Below, in pieces: positions 46,901 to 60,214 of a stretch of 64,000 bases of DNA. A model generated the notes under the pieces. It had not been told where the DNA came from. It was given only the letters and a program-made list of their open reading frames with translations, and searched no databases. The DNA lies in the NCBI GenBank assembly GCA_025403435.1, contig CM046350.1, forward strand, positions 10,899,008-10,963,007, read 5' to 3'. The position numbers and the translations under genes are program-made. The stretch's first letter is position 1; the number at the start of each line of letters is the position of its first letter. Source of the DNA: Artocarpus heterophyllus. Lineage: Eukaryota; Streptophyta; Magnoliopsida; Rosales; Moraceae.

Positions 46901-49900
46901 ATAGGACTTAAAAGTGTTTATGAACGAAAACTTACCATGAACAATTTCAAGACCTGTGGTATGTATCATTTCTCTTGACCATTTAATTTAAAAAGTAAAA
47001 AAAAAAAAAAAGAAAGCTTTTAGCTTGTTTGTGTTGGCTAAGATTAGGAATTTAGGATTGATTTCTTTGGAAGATTTCCACTTCAAAGATAAGCATAAAC
47101 CGTAAGATACATAAGAGATAGAATTAGCCCAAATATAATTGAGGAAAAAGATCCTAGAGAGACCAAGGATTTGGTATTTTGGATTTTTTTTTGCTGATTA
47201 TATTTACTTAATGGATTCATTCTACCTTTTATATATCTTCAGATTTTAGATTTTTCGTTGAAACATGAAAGAAATTTCAAGCAAGTGCTTGGAATTTATT
47301 ACATGGTGAGTGCTTGTCGTAATCATTGAGAATAGTTTTTCATATTTATTTGAGGCAAATGCGAACATTTTCTTTTTACCGTATGAGCACTGTTATTCAG
47401 CGTGTCCCACCCGGTGGGGGCTACTCTTATGAAGGCCCGGGCTGTAGTTTGTTCGGGCTAAAAAGGGTTTTTCTTATTTTATATTTGTGTCAGGTCTTGA
47501 TGACCAAATTTAAAAACCAACGGAACATTCTTTAATCTAAAGTAGTAAATTTGTCCGAGGCAAATGGGTCCGAGGAAAATGTACTTACTTACACCAAATA
47601 AATATGAAAAACTATATGAGACGGAGAAAGCAGAAACTTTTGTAAGTTGTTTGATACTCCTAGAAGCCCGGTATAAGGGTAAAATAGTAACGTCCCTATA
47701 ATACTCTATATTCACTGAAATTTTATGTTTATTTAGTTGACTCTCCAAGTTATTCAAACTTTTTTTTTTTTTTTTTGTCTTTCTCCTATGACTAACTCTA
47801 TCAGTAGGGTTATGTTTTTAGTTGTTAAATCTAATCAAAATTAATATATTTTACAAATTTAACAGTTTGAAAATAAATACCTATTGATAAGTATTTTTTT
47901 AGAACTCACCAAAAACATATTCTTAATTTTTTTTCCTGCTTTTCCACACAACTTGATACATCAATTAGTTATGAACATCATCAATAAAAACTACTTCAAA
48001 TCAAATATACCAAACTATGTCGTTTTTTAGACTAAAAACTGACGTGTACTTAAAACCAATGACTCCACTTCCTTCTTTTTAAAGAGAAAAAAAAAAAAAA
48101 GCAAATAATTCTACTACGGTGTTTTGGTAAACTTGATTGCAACCAATAGGTTCATCTCAAACAATGTAAAAGAGAAGTGAACTACAATGTAAAGTTTTTA
48201 TATGCTATATTGTAGTTCAAATCATGTAAGGCATTTGACATATTGGTTTGAATTAATTTGAATCAAAATTTTTGGTTCAAATACTGTAACACATGAGAGC
48301 TTTAAACTATTTATGGTTTAAACTTTAGAGTTCAGACCACTTTTCTAAGCACGTCAATTTTTTTTTTTTGAATGTTGTGTGTTTGACCATATTTTCTTAG
48401 GTAGACAGTTTGGGAAAGGTATTTTTGAAATTGACGCCCTCAAAGCACATGCAATCAGTCATAATCTTGTAAGAATATCTGTAATTTGAAATGACAAAAA
48501 ATTCAACGTAATAAGAGTTTGAATTTGTATTAGATTGTTTCGCTAAAGAGTTTAAACTCTAAAGTTTGAGTCATATATTATAGTATGTAAGGCTTTATAT
48601 TGCAGTATACTTTTACTTGATATTTATGAAATAATTTAGTTGACTCTAGTAGATATTCAATCTTTTTTTTTTTTTTTGAATCCATCAGTAAGATTTTGTT
48701 TTTAATCAGCAGACTTGGTTAAAACTATTTTGTTTTGAAAATTTATTGTTGAGAAGTAAATATTTACTGGTAAATTATTTTTTCAGTACCCAACAAAAAA
48801 ATCTTTTTTTTTAATTTATTTTTTCTGTCTTCTCCACATATAACTCGCTACATCAATTAGTTATGAACATCATTAACTAATTTAAATAAATATATTAAAC
48901 TACGTAAATTTGAGACTGAAATCTCACGTATTCACAACCAATATCTTTCTTTTTAGCCTTAAAAGACAACATGTTAAACATGGAAGTTTGTTTTTCTCTA
49001 AAAAGAAGAAAGTTGATCTTTTTAGACTAAAAAAAAAAACTGAATTTGTTTACGAAAGTGATTTTTCTTTTTTGGGTGGAAAACTCCAAACATATTTACG
49101 TTTAGAAACCAAGTATTTGAACTAAATAAGCTATAATAATTCAAATTTTTAAAAAGAAAATAATGTAATAAAACTGATTTGAACCAAATTTTTTTTGTTC
49201 CCACAGTTGTTTCCAAACATTTTCACTCTGTGATTCATTTAAAAAAAAAAAAATTGACTCAACCAAAACAAAAGAATTATGATCATATTCAGATTCAAAC
49301 TCTTATCGTGTTAATATATTTTTTTTTAATTTCAAATCACAGACATTCTCACAAGGTTATGATTCATTGCATGTGTTTAGGAGTGTGCAAATTTTAAAAA
49401 TACCTTCCCCAAACTGTCTACCTAAGAGGAAATGGTAATACACGCAACGTTCAAAAAAGAGTATGGCATGCTATTAAAATCCAAATGTTGCTCTAAATCA
49501 AATGGTAAACAAAAATTATAGTATTTGACAAGTATAGTTAGAATTATCTTTTTAGTTATGAAATAATATAAAACTCTCACATGCTATAATAAAAGCAAAA
49601 AGTTGTTATAGTAAAAAACTTTCACATGTTACAGTATTTTTAATAAAAAATTGGTTCTAATCATATTTGTCAAATAGGTCTTGAAAGTTTTCGTGAACGA
49701 AAACTTTTACCCTGAGCAATTTCAAGACCTACAACATATATTTTTCTTAACCATCTGATTTGAAAAGAAAAAAGAAGAGTAATGGTGTGTGTCGGCCAAT
49801 ATTAGGAATTTAGGACTAAAAATTTTAGTCATAGATAAAATCTGAAAAATCTAAAAGACCAAGATCGTTGGTCTCTCTAGGATCTTTTTCCTTTCACATT

Positions 49901-50519
49901 TGGGCTAATTCTCTCTCTTACCTTTTAAAGGGAAATCTTCCAAAGAGATCAATCCTAAATTCCTAATCTTGGCAAACATTTAATTTTTGATGACCAAATC
50001 TAGAAACCAATCAACATTCCTCAAAACGAAGTAGTAAAATTATCTGAGAAATATCCTAAACACTTCCTTGAAACGTCATTCATCTTCCAAAGAAAATCTA
50101 AAATCTAAAATCTAAATTAAAAGATATATAAAAGATAGAATTAGCCTGTAAATATGATTAGCCAAAAAAAATATAAAAGACTAAAATCCTTGGTCTCTGT
50201 TAGATCTCTTTTCCTAAATCATATTTACCTATTGTATCTTACCGTTCATGCTCACCTTTTAAGTGGCAATCTTCCAAAGAGATTCACCCTAATCCTGGCC
50301 AACATAAACAAGGTAAAAATTTTCTTTTTTATTTTCCTTTTCAAATCAGATGGTTGAGAGAAATACATGTTGTAAGTCTTGAAATTGCTCATGGTAAAGG
50401 TTGTTATTCCATGAACAATTTTAAGACCTATAATATAATTTCTCTTTACCATGTGACTCTTAGAGCAACATTTGGACTTTTATCCCTTGACATACTCTTT
50501 TTTAAACGTTGTGTGTTTT
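46900..50519. repeat. Foldback repeat cluster, left part
   Basis: Several blocks recur in direct and inverted orientation. TTAGGTAGACAGTTTGGGAAAG at about 48398 has its complement near 49408-49430. GGCTAAGATTAGGAATTTAGG (47036) has direct and inverted relatives near 49795 and 49955. CCTAGAGAGACCAAGGATTT (47152) is inverted near 49868 and 50190. The same blocks reappear after copia element 3 (60215 onward). I read this as nested or serial foldback elements without coding capacity. Confidence 0.65.
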
Positions 50520-52552
50520 TGTTAGACATGTATGCTCTAAGGAGTAAAAATGTAATACGTTTTTGGAGACATTTTTATCAATAAAGAATTTATTCATTTA
50601 TATATACCAAATATTGTCCTCTTTACGTTCATATTTGTTGAATGTATGATAAGCAAACAGTAGTCTGAGACTGTCAATCTAAACCTTAAGAGTTGGGCAT
50701 ATGATGGGATGATTATGCGGTAGACACGACTCTTAAGGTGATGGTCTAAAATATATGATCCGCAATCGAGGGAATAAAGTTGGGCGCTTTATTCATGTAA
50801 AGATTGTTATGTTGTCTATATCCCTTTTGGGAGATGGTTTGTCTTGGCCATCGGAGTTGGACTCCGTGAATAGAAACATTAGCGCATTGTCATAGGTGAC
50901 GATGTGTTGGATCGGGACATAAAGTGAATTGATTTGGATTAATAATTCTGTCTTGTCAAATCGATTCACTTTAGACAATCATTTGTATTGTATCTTAATC
51001 CTGAGATGAATAATGGGCCCGTTGTCTCGACTTGTGTCTTTTGATGTACCAATGGGTGACTCCCACATCTCTATAGTGGCATGCATGCCGGTACGTTGGA
51101 GGCATGACTCTTGGTAGCGTAGACTTGTTATTCATAGATATGGAATCCATAGCTCCTCTTTAGGAGTAATGATATCCTCTTATATGCGTTGTCCTGTAAT
51201 TGGAAAACTGGAGCGCTCAACCATTTGGATACATAGGTGTAACCGAATGGTATACTATCTTTGGATGGTAAGTTTTCTAATGGTGAGACAATGGAACGTA
51301 AGATAAAAATAATCGGGAAGGTAAGACAGAACTTGTCCTTAAGCCGATTATGGATGATCATATGGGGATGTGATACACTATGATATGTCATGGAGACTTA
51401 GCTACACGAGCTTCGTAATTCTATAAAGTTCGAGAGTGCAGCTCCAAGCTTTTAGTGGAGTAGCGTTGGAGTTGATAATTGTGAAATGTATATCTGGGAT
51501 ATTGGGTTTCATAGTTATCATGAGCTTGAACTTTATAGGTCCATTTTGGTCCCCTTTGCTAGCTCACAAAATCCTGTAACGACACGGCGTGCTTTTCCAA
51601 TAATTGGTGACTTATGTCGGATTTATCAGATTGGTTTAAAATTTATAAGAATCAAATAATTCATGTCTGTTTATCGGTTGAATTAATTATGTAAGAAATT
51701 AGTTCAAGATGAACTTGTTGAATTATGGCGTTCGGATAATTCTTGTCTGTTTATCGGTTGTTTTAATTTTGGACAATTAGAACAAGATAAACTTGTAGAA
51801 TTATTGTGAATTGATTTATTTTCTTAGAGATTATCTTGATAAAGTTTGTTTTGATCAGATATCTTTTTTATTGGGCTATTTGAATCAAAACTGAGACTTT
51901 ATCCTTTAGAATCTCGGGTGGAAAATAAAAGATTCGCGGAGATTTTTTCTCGGCAGTTCGGCATGCCGGATGACGTGTTCGGCCTGCCGAACTGGCCAGT
52001 TCGGCCTGCCTATCTCACAGTTCGGCATGCCGACCGCGACAGCTAAGATTACGCGTTTTTCACGCGTATCTTATCAGATATTGATCCGAACTTGATTATA
52101 TTTCGATTTTTGAGACCTAATCTGATATGGACTGACCCCAAGGACCAATAGGTATAAAAAGGGAGTGAGTCTAATGATTTACTCAGATCAATTTGAGAGA
52201 TTAAGAGTGATACTCTTCTAGTGAGCATCTGAAAACTCCCTGAGAGCTTTTGTTCACAAATCACGAACACTAGCTTTGGGTTCTCTCTATTGGTTGGAAG
52301 GAGAGTCACCGGTGGAAGAGCTGTACGTGTGAGCCCACACTCACTCCGGTTGTGGATAGAGAATAGCAAAGAAGACCAGTTGGTTGAGGCTCTTCTGGAA
52401 CGTTACTTCTCTACACAGGTCGCGGAGGTTCTTCGGCATACTGAGGTTAGTAAGATCTGTTTAATTTATACATATAACATGTCAAACTTGTGTTTTGGAA
52501 AATACTCTGATGAAAAATTTTTAAAATTCCGCTGCGCACTTTGTTTCCAACA
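50520..52552 (+). repeat. 5' LTR of copia element 3
   Basis: The 2033-bp repeat pairs with 58182-60214. Near 51950-52035 it carries four TTCGGCMTGCC-type palindromic half-sites. A TATAAAAAG box at 52152-52160 is a likely promoter, with the transcript start some 30 bases later. Confidence 0.95.
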
Positions 52553-54213
52553 ATTGGTATCAGAGCCGAGGTTTTTACATAAATTTGCAAGTTTGTGATC
52601 ATGTTATATGCATAAATTTTGTGATCTTAATCTCTCCAATGCTTGAATTGAATTTTATAGAGAGATGGCACTCTAGGTTTCTATATAATATATGTGTTGT
52701 CATGGATTATGTGGTGAATGTTTATTAATTAATTATGGTTGATTAAATTGTTGTTTAATTATTTATTAATTAATTAATACCGGTTATGGTTCCTTAGAGG
52801 TTAGAATGTGTATCTAAGTTTTTCATGTAATTAGATGGCGGACTATCATCTCCGTCTAGGAATTATTATTTAATTTTAATTTGTAAGAATTTTGTAATTA
52901 AATAATTATTCGGAGAAGACGGAACGAGAAGTCGGATCTTGAAGATAGATGATGGCGCCTCCAGGTATTTCCTGAGTCTCTAATTTTGTGTTTTTGAATT
53001 GTTGAAAATAAAATTGATGAATTGCATTAAAATTGTATTTTCTGGATTGAGTGTTTTCTGCTCGGTCGGCATGCCGGACCTCACAGTTCGGCAGGCCGAA
53101 GGTCACAGATCGGCAGGCCGGACGTACGGTCCGGCAGGCCGACAGTGGGGCAGAAATTTTGGTGCTCTGCCGGCAGGCCGAACCTTCATGTTCGGCAGGC
53201 CGAACCACCATGATCGGCAGACCGATCACCTAGATCGGCCTACCGACAGAGAGCATCCAGGTGTCCAGAAAAGGTGCAATTTTTGGTGCAGTTTTAATTT
53301 TATTTTTGGGACGATTCTGAGAAACATTAAATTTGGATATGACCGGAAATATGAAGTGTTCGATTCATACGGGATTGAGGACTTGAAGATGGATATTACA
53401 TGAAGAAGGATACAGCTTGAGGATTCAAGGATGAAGAATCGATAAATGTCTCGATTATTCTCTTGTAATCTTAGTTTTTCTATTCTCTAGGGTGGAACCA
53501 TAATATTACGGTTATTATTATTATGCTTGTAGCTTTGCTTGATTGCTTTGCTTGTCTGCATTATAATATGATTTACCATGTATATTGATAACATGTCATA
53601 TAGAATAGGGAGTGCCGCTCATATTAAAATTGTTCATGCATAATTTTAAAATAAAACCTTGACTTCAAAAGATTGAGTGGGAGAAGGTTTTCGAAGAGAG
53701 AACCTAAGGCCTCCATCGTTGGTCCATAGGAAGAACATGATGGTCCCAACCCCTAGGAAGGGATTTCTATTATGTACCAGATTGGATCTCTAAAAGGATA
53801 AGGTATTTTAGTATGATTTATGGTTGCACACCCCTAGGTGGTGATTATAAATCATGGATAAAATATTGAAACGGTGGTTATACACTCACGTTAATTTTAT
53901 TATTAACCTCCCCTAGGAGCTCTGTTAATAAAATTAATGGCCAAAGAAACGATTATTAGTATATGCTGGATCATACGGGTCCTGGATGGCATATATTAAT
54001 CAGGAGGGGATCCGTGTTCCTGATTGAATTTGGCATGACTCCCCTAGGAGCTTGTTGAATTCTGAGTTGGGAATTATCGTTGTAAGGTTGTGATATTTTC
54101 AAGGTTTTGACACATAAACACATTTGTATGATTTTACATGATTGTGTTATCTTACTAAATTATTAAATATGTTTGCTTATGTTTGGTATATGATTCTTTA
54201 TTGTAGATTGAAA
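52553..54213 (+). other. Long untranslated leader of copia element 3 with palindromic repeats and stem-loops
   Basis: The leader begins at the primer binding site. Bases 53065-53250 hold about nine copies of a TTCGGCAGGCCGAA-type palindrome. Bases 53750-54048 hold four copies of CCCCTAGG (53750, 53831, 53920 and 54041). At least two of these sit between complementary arms, for example AATTTTATTATTAAC before and GTTAATAAAATTAA after the third copy. The gag-pol ATG follows at 54214. Confidence 0.7.
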
Positions 54214-57200
54214 ATGTCTAAAAACGCTTTATCATCGATACTTGACAAAAACCAATTAACCGGTGAGAACTATAATGATTGGAAACGGAACCTGGACATC
54301 GTCCTATCCTTTGAGAAACTGAAATATGTACTGACAACTCCTTGTCCTCCCGAGCCTACGGGAGACTCAAGTAATGAGCAATTCCAAGCGTACGAACGCT
54401 GGAAAGATGCTAATGATCAGGCCCGCTGCTATGTTATGGCTAGCATGAATAACGTGCTGCAGGCTCAACATCAGGATTATGAGACTGCGAAGCAGATCTT
54501 GGATAATCTTGAGGACATGTTTGGAGGCCAGGCCATAACAAAGCGGCAAGGGGCGCTTCGGAAACTCTTAAACTGTAGACAGAGACCGGGGACATCTGTA
54601 AAGGAGCACATGATGTTGGTCATGGGTTACCTCGCTGAGGCTCAAACCAATGGAGCCGACATCGATGCTGAAACTCAGATGACTATGGTCTTTGAGACTC
54701 TGTCTAAGGAATTTATTCCGTTTAGAGCTACTTTTAATCTAAGCAATAGACGGGATATGACCTTGACAGAACTGATGAAACAGTTACAAGAGTTTGAACT
54801 GCTGATCAGGGAGTCTCCTGCTGGTGGAGAGGCCAATATGGTAGCTGCTTCTGGTTCCAATCCTAACTCTGGGAATGGAAAGAAACAACGGGCCAAGAGT
54901 GGGAAGTCTTCTATTCCTATTGCTACCAAGAGCAAGAAGAAGAAGAAGAAGAACCCAAAGAAGCTTAAGTGCTTCTTTTGTGGTAAGGTCGGGCATATAA
55001 AGAAGCATTGCAAGGACTTCCTTTCCAAGGGAGGTAGGTGTGATCTTCTATATTTAGAAACTTGTTTGGTTGAGGAATCCAGTGACATTTGGGTCATAGA
55101 TTCTGGTGCAACTAATCATGTTTGTGTTTCTCTGCAGGGATTCAAAGAAACGAGAAGTCTACTTCGTGAAGACTTAACGCTTCGGATGGGCGATGGATCC
55201 TTGGTCTCAGCGGAAGCAGTGGGAGATGTCCATCTTTATTTTGATAATTATAGGAGTTTAATTTTGCGAGATTGTTTTTATGTTCCTAAATTTAAAAGGA
55301 ATTTAATTTCTGTATCTTCTTTATTTAAAGACTCCTACGTGGTATCTTTTAATGAAAAAGTGGTGATTCGTAAAAACAAATCTTTTATCTGTTCTGGATG
55401 GATGCAAAATAATCTATATTTTATCAAACCTAAGATGGACTTGTTGCTTAATGCTGAGATAAATGATAATAACTCAAAAAGACTTAAAACTTCTCACTCT
55501 AATAAGACTTATCTTTGGCATTTGCGCCTTGGCCATATTAACCTAAATAGGATTCAAAGGTTGGTAAGGGATGGACCTTTAAGTCACTTAAAGGTGGAAT
55601 CTATACCTCAATGTGAATCTTGTTTGGAGGGTAAAATGACCAAAAGACCATACGGGTCTAAGGGCAATAGGGCCGAAGGGGTTCTAGAACTTGTGCATAG
55701 TGATGTTTGCGGACCGATGAACATCCGGGCACGAGGAGGGTATGAGTACTTCGTCACTTTTATTGACGATTACTCAAGATATGGGTATGTGTACCTAATG
55801 CACCACAAAAGCGAAACTTATGATAAGTTCAGGGAGTTTCGGGCTGAAGTGGAAAAGCAATTGGGTAGACCCATAAAGGCACTTCGATCTGATCGAGGTG
55901 GGGAATACCTTTCTGATGAGTTCTTGGGACACTTGTTAGAGAATGGGATTTTATCCCATTTGACTGCGCCGGGCACTCCGCAGCAGAATGGCGTAGCAGA
56001 GAGAAGGAATAGGACTTTGTTGGACATGATTCGGTCCATGATGAGTTATTCATCATTGCCTTTATCCTTTTGGGGATATGCACTACAAACCGCATGTTAT
56101 CTTTTGAACAATGTGCCTTCAAAATCGGTCCCTAAAACTCCTCACGAGTTGTGGACAAGACGGAAGACATCCTTAAACCATATTCGCATATGGGGATGTC
56201 CAGCTCATGTCCTGTTTAAGGATCCGAATAAGTTGGAAGCACGTTCAGAAGTTTGCGTGTTTGTAGGATATCCAAAAGGGACTAAAGGGGGTTATTTTTA
56301 TAACCCAAAGGAAAATAAAGTCGTGGTTTCAACTAATGCAACTTTCCTTGAGGAGAGTTACATGAACGACTTTAAACCTCAAAGCAAAGTGGTGCTTGAG
56401 GAGTTGAGGGGTAATCCGTTTACTCCGGAGGTTCCGAACGAAACCATTCCGATCGGTGTAGAAAAACCAAACAAACCTGAACAACAACCTCAGGGGCTTC
56501 GGCGTAGTGGGAGGATCGGGCGTCAACCTGAGAGGTATATGTTCAATGGGGAGGTCTTTTTGGCTGAACCGGATGAACATGACAGGGATCCTTATACTTA
56601 CGCAGAAGCTATGGAGGATGTTGATTCAAGACTCTGGACAGAGGCCATGAACATTGAGATGAAGTCTATGGAGACTAATCGGGTCTGGGAGCTTGTGGAT
56701 CTTCCCGAAGGGGTAAAACCCATAGGGTGTAAGTGGATCTACAAGAGGAAAAGAGGAGTGGATGGAAAGGTCGAAACCTTTAAGGCTAGACTGGTAGCTA
56801 AGGGTTATACGCAAAAGGAAGGAATCGATTATGAGGAAACCTTTTCGCCTGTAGCCATGCTTAAGTCCATCCGGATTCTCTTGTCCATAGCTGCCGCTCT
56901 CGACTACGAGATTTGGCAGATGGATGTCAAGACGGCTTTTCTGAATGGCTATCTTGATGAGTCCATTTATATGGAACAACCAGACGGGTTCAAGGTCACG
57001 GGTCAAGAGGGTAAGGTTTGTAAGTTGCTAAAGTCTATTTATGGACTTAAGCAGGCTTCTCGTTCTTGGAACATAAGATTTGATCAAGTGATCAAGACTT
57101 ATGGGTTCTCACAAAATGTGGATGAACCATGTGTTTACAAACACATTAAGAATGGGAAGGTGGTTTTTCTACTACTCTATGTAGATGACATTCTGCTAAT

Positions 57201-58167
57201 TGGCAATGACGTTGGGGCATTGTCATCGGTCAAATTATGGTTGACCAAGCAGTTTGACATGAAGGACTTGGGTGAGGCTAATTTTGTTCTCGGTATCCAG
57301 ATCTTTCGGGATAGGAAGAACAAAATGATAGCTTTGTCACAGGCCGGGTACATAGATAAAATTCTCAGGAGGTTTGCAATGCAGGATTCCAAGAAAGGTG
57401 GGCAACCATCTAGGTCTGGAATTACTCTTTCTAAGAAAGACTCTCCAAAGTCTTATGAAGAAAGAGAATACATGAAGAAGGTACCTTATGCTTCGGCAGT
57501 GGGTAGTCTCATGTATGCCATGCTTTGCACTCGACCGGATATTAGCTATGCGGTCGGGATTGTGAGTCGATTTCAGGCGGATCCAGGACCAAACCATTGG
57601 GTTGCGGTAAAGCATATTTTCAAGTACCTGAGAAGGACTCGTGAGTATATGCTTGTGTATTCGGGTGAGGATTTAACTCCTCTAGGATACACTGATTCGG
57701 ATTTTCAATCCTGCCTGGATTCTAGGAAATCGACTTCAGGGTTTGTGTTTACTCTAGGTGGCGGTGCCATCAGTTGGAGAAGTGCGAAGCAAGATTGCAC
57801 TTCGGATTCAACGATGGAGGCCGAGTATGTGGCGGCTAGTGATGCTTCGAAAGAAGCAGTGTGGCTCCGCAAGTTCCTTGGGGATCTTGAGGTAGTTCCT
57901 GGTGTGGATAAAGCGGTATCACTGTACTGTGATAACAGTGCGGCGGTAGCTAATGCTAAGGAACCAAGATTTCACAAGAAGAGTAAGCATATTGATCGGA
58001 AGTATCATGTGATAAAGGACTTCGTTGAGAGCGGGCATGTCACGGTGTGCAAGATCGCGTCAGAGGACAATTTAGCTGATCCATTTACGAAGACACTTTC
58101 TGGGAGAGTCTTCGAAAGGCATGTGGAAGCTATGGGGATGCGAAATTTGCAGTATTTACTCACTTAG
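54214..58167 (+). CDS. Intact copia gag-pol polyprotein (element 3)
   Basis: One frame of 1317 aa encodes all proteins needed for copia replication. In order it has a gag domain ([18 protein letters not shown]), a Lys-rich linker, a CCHC knuckle at 253-266 ([14 protein letters not shown]) and a protease with DSGA at 296. The integrase triad is D497, D560 and E596 (spacing 62 and 35, as expected). RT has YVDD at 989-992, and RNase H has D1161, E1204 and D1240. No stop or frameshift is present. I chose ATG 54214 (MSKNALSS) because family gag proteins start near there, although the frame is open from 54142. Gag and pol share one frame with no separating stop, as is usual for copia elements. Confidence 0.96.
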   Translation: MSKNALSSILDKNQLTGENYNDWKRNLDIVLSFEKLKYVLTTPCPPEPTGDSSNEQFQAYERWKDANDQARCYVMASMNNVLQAQHQDYETAKQILDNLEDMFGGQAITKRQGALRKLLNCRQRPGTSVKEHMMLVMGYLAEAQTNGADIDAETQMTMVFETLSKEFIPFRATFNLSNRRDMTLTELMKQLQEFELLIRESPAGGEANMVAASGSNPNSGNGKKQRAKSGKSSIPIATKSKKKKKKNPKKLKCFFCGKVGHIKKHCKDFLSKGGRCDLLYLETCLVEESSDIWVIDSGATNHVCVSLQGFKETRSLLREDLTLRMGDGSLVSAEAVGDVHLYFDNYRSLILRDCFYVPKFKRNLISVSSLFKDSYVVSFNEKVVIRKNKSFICSGWMQNNLYFIKPKMDLLLNAEINDNNSKRLKTSHSNKTYLWHLRLGHINLNRIQRLVRDGPLSHLKVESIPQCESCLEGKMTKRPYGSKGNRAEGVLELVHSDVCGPMNIRARGGYEYFVTFIDDYSRYGYVYLMHHKSETYDKFREFRAEVEKQLGRPIKALRSDRGGEYLSDEFLGHLLENGILSHLTAPGTPQQNGVAERRNRTLLDMIRSMMSYSSLPLSFWGYALQTACYLLNNVPSKSVPKTPHELWTRRKTSLNHIRIWGCPAHVLFKDPNKLEARSEVCVFVGYPKGTKGGYFYNPKENKVVVSTNATFLEESYMNDFKPQSKVVLEELRGNPFTPEVPNETIPIGVEKPNKPEQQPQGLRRSGRIGRQPERYMFNGEVFLAEPDEHDRDPYTYAEAMEDVDSRLWTEAMNIEMKSMETNRVWELVDLPEGVKPIGCKWIYKRKRGVDGKVETFKARLVAKGYTQKEGIDYEETFSPVAMLKSIRILLSIAAALDYEIWQMDVKTAFLNGYLDESIYMEQPDGFKVTGQEGKVCKLLKSIYGLKQASRSWNIRFDQVIKTYGFSQNVDEPCVYKHIKNGKVVFLLLYVDDILLIGNDVGALSSVKLWLTKQFDMKDLGEANFVLGIQIFRDRKNKMIALSQAGYIDKILRRFAMQDSKKGGQPSRSGITLSKKDSPKSYEEREYMKKVPYASAVGSLMYAMLCTRPDISYAVGIVSRFQADPGPNHWVAVKHIFKYLRRTREYMLVYSGEDLTPLGYTDSDFQSCLDSRKSTSGFVFTLGGGAISWRSAKQDCTSDSTMEAEYVAASDASKEAVWLRKFLGDLEVVPGVDKAVSLYCDNSAAVANAKEPRFHKKSKHIDRKYHVIKDFVESGHVTVCKIASEDNLADPFTKTLSGRVFERHVEAMGMRNLQYLLT

Positions 58168-58181
58168 TGCAAGTGGGAGAT

Positions 58182-60214
58182 TGTTAGACATGTATGCTCT
58201 AAGGAGTAAAAATGTAATACGTTTTTGGAGACATTTTTATCAATAAAGAATTTATTCATTTATATATACCAAATATTGTCCTCTTTACGTTCATATTTGT
58301 TGAATGTATGATAAGCAAACAGTAGTCTGAGACTGTCAATCTAAACCTTAAGAGTTGGGCATATGATGGGATGATTATGCGGTAGACACGACTCTTAAGG
58401 TGATGGTCTAAAATATATGATCCGCAATCGAGGGAATAAAGTTGGGCGCTTTATTCATGTAAAGATTGTTATGTTGTCTATATCCCTTTTGGGAGATGGT
58501 TTGTCTTGGCCATCGGAGTTGGACTCCGTGAATAGAAACATTAGCGCATTGTCATAGGTGACGATGTGTTGGATCGGGACATAAAGTGAATTGATTTGGA
58601 TTAATAATTCTGTCTTGTCAAATCGATTCACTTTAGACAATCATTTGTATTGTATCTTAATCCTGAGATGAATAATGGGCCCGTTGTCTCGACTTGTGTC
58701 TTTTGATGTACCAATGGGTGACTCCCACATCTCTATAGTGGCATGCATGCCGGTACGTTGGAGGCATGACTCTTGGTAGCGTAGACTTGTTATTCATAGA
58801 TATGGAATCCATAGCTCCTCTTTAGGAGTAATGATATCCTCTTATATGCGTTGTCCTGTAATTGGAAAACTGGAGCGCTCAACCATTTGGATACATAGGT
58901 GTAACCGAATGGTATACTATCTTTGGATGGTAAGTTTTCTAATGGTGAGACAATGGAACGTAAGATAAAAATAATCGGGAAGGTAAGACAGAACTTGTCC
59001 TTAAGCCGATTATGGATGATCATATGGGGATGTGATACACTATGATATGTCATGGAGACTTAGCTACACGAGCTTCGTAATTCTATAAAGTTCGAGAGTG
59101 CAGCTCCAAGCTTTTAGTGGAGTAGCGTTGGAGTTGATAATTGTGAAATGTATATCTGGGATATTGGGTTTCATAGTTATCATGAGCTTGAACTTTATAG
59201 GTCCATTTTGGTCCCCTTTGCTAGCTCACAAAATCCTGTAACGACACGGCGTGCTTTTCCAATAATTGGTGACTTATGTCGGATTTATCAGATTGGTTTA
59301 AAATTTATAAGAATCAAATAATTCATGTCTGTTTATCGGTTGAATTAATTATGTAAGAAATTAGTTCAAGATGAACTTGTTGAATTATGGCGTTCGGATA
59401 ATTCTTGTCTGTTTATCGGTTGTTTTAATTTTGGACAATTAGAACAAGATAAACTTGTAGAATTATTGTGAATTGATTTATTTTCTTAGAGATTATCTTG
59501 ATAAAGTTTGTTTTGATCAGATATCTTTTTTATTGGGCTATTTGAATCAAAACTGAGACTTTATCCTTTAGAATCTCGGGTGGAAAATAAAAGATTCGCG
59601 GAGATTTTTTCTCGGCAGTTCGGCATGCCGGATGACGTGTTCGGCCTGCCGAACTGGCCAGTTCGGCCTGCCTATCTCACAGTTCGGCATGCCGACCGCG
59701 ACAGCTAAGATTACGCGTTTTTCACGCGTATCTTATCAGATATTGATCCGAACTTGATTATATTTCGATTTTTGAGACCTAATCTGATATGGACTGACCC
59801 CAAGGACCAATAGGTATAAAAAGGGAGTGAGTCTAATGATTTACTCAGATCAATTTGAGAGATTAAGAGTGATACTCTTCTAGTGAGCATCTGAAAACTC
59901 CCTGAGAGCTTTTGTTCACAAATCACGAACACTAGCTTTGGGTTCTCTCTATTGGTTGGAAGGAGAGTCACCGGTGGAAGAGCTGTACGTGTGAGCCCAC
60001 ACTCACTCCGGTTGTGGATAGAGAATAGCAAAGAAGACCAGTTGGTTGAGGCTCTTCTGGAACGTTACTTCTCTACACAGGTCGCGGAGGTTCTTCGGCA
60101 TACTGAGGTTAGTAAGATCTGTTTAATTTATACATATAACATGTCAAACTTGTGTTTTGGAAAATACTCTGATGAAAAATTTTTAAAATTCCGCTGCGCA
60201 CTTTGTTTCCAACA
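58182..60214 (+). repeat. 3' LTR of copia element 3
   Basis: The 2033-bp partner of 50520-52552 directly follows the polypurine tract and precedes the target duplication GTTTT. Confidence 0.95.

Larger units (their letters stand above)
50520..60214 (+). mobile_element. Ty1/copia LTR retrotransposon 3, apparently intact and young
   Basis: The LTRs at 50520-52552 and 58182-60214 are both 2033 bp, begin TGTTAGACATG and end TTTCCAACA. I saw no differences in the parts I compared (constant offset 7662). The target duplication is GTTTT (50515-50519 and 60215-60219). The primer site TGGTATCAGAGC is at 52555-52566, and the polypurine tract AAGTGGGAGAT directly precedes the 3' LTR. A 1.6-kb leader and a single uninterrupted gag-pol frame lie between. 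The element interrupts the left arm of a foldback sequence that resumes at 60215. It has everything needed for autonomous movement. Confidence 0.97.

Noticed and set aside
52999..53403. Open frames across the palindrome array of copia 3
   Set aside because: The repeated RPAEPSCSAG-like text comes from the DNA repeat itself, with frames open on both strands.
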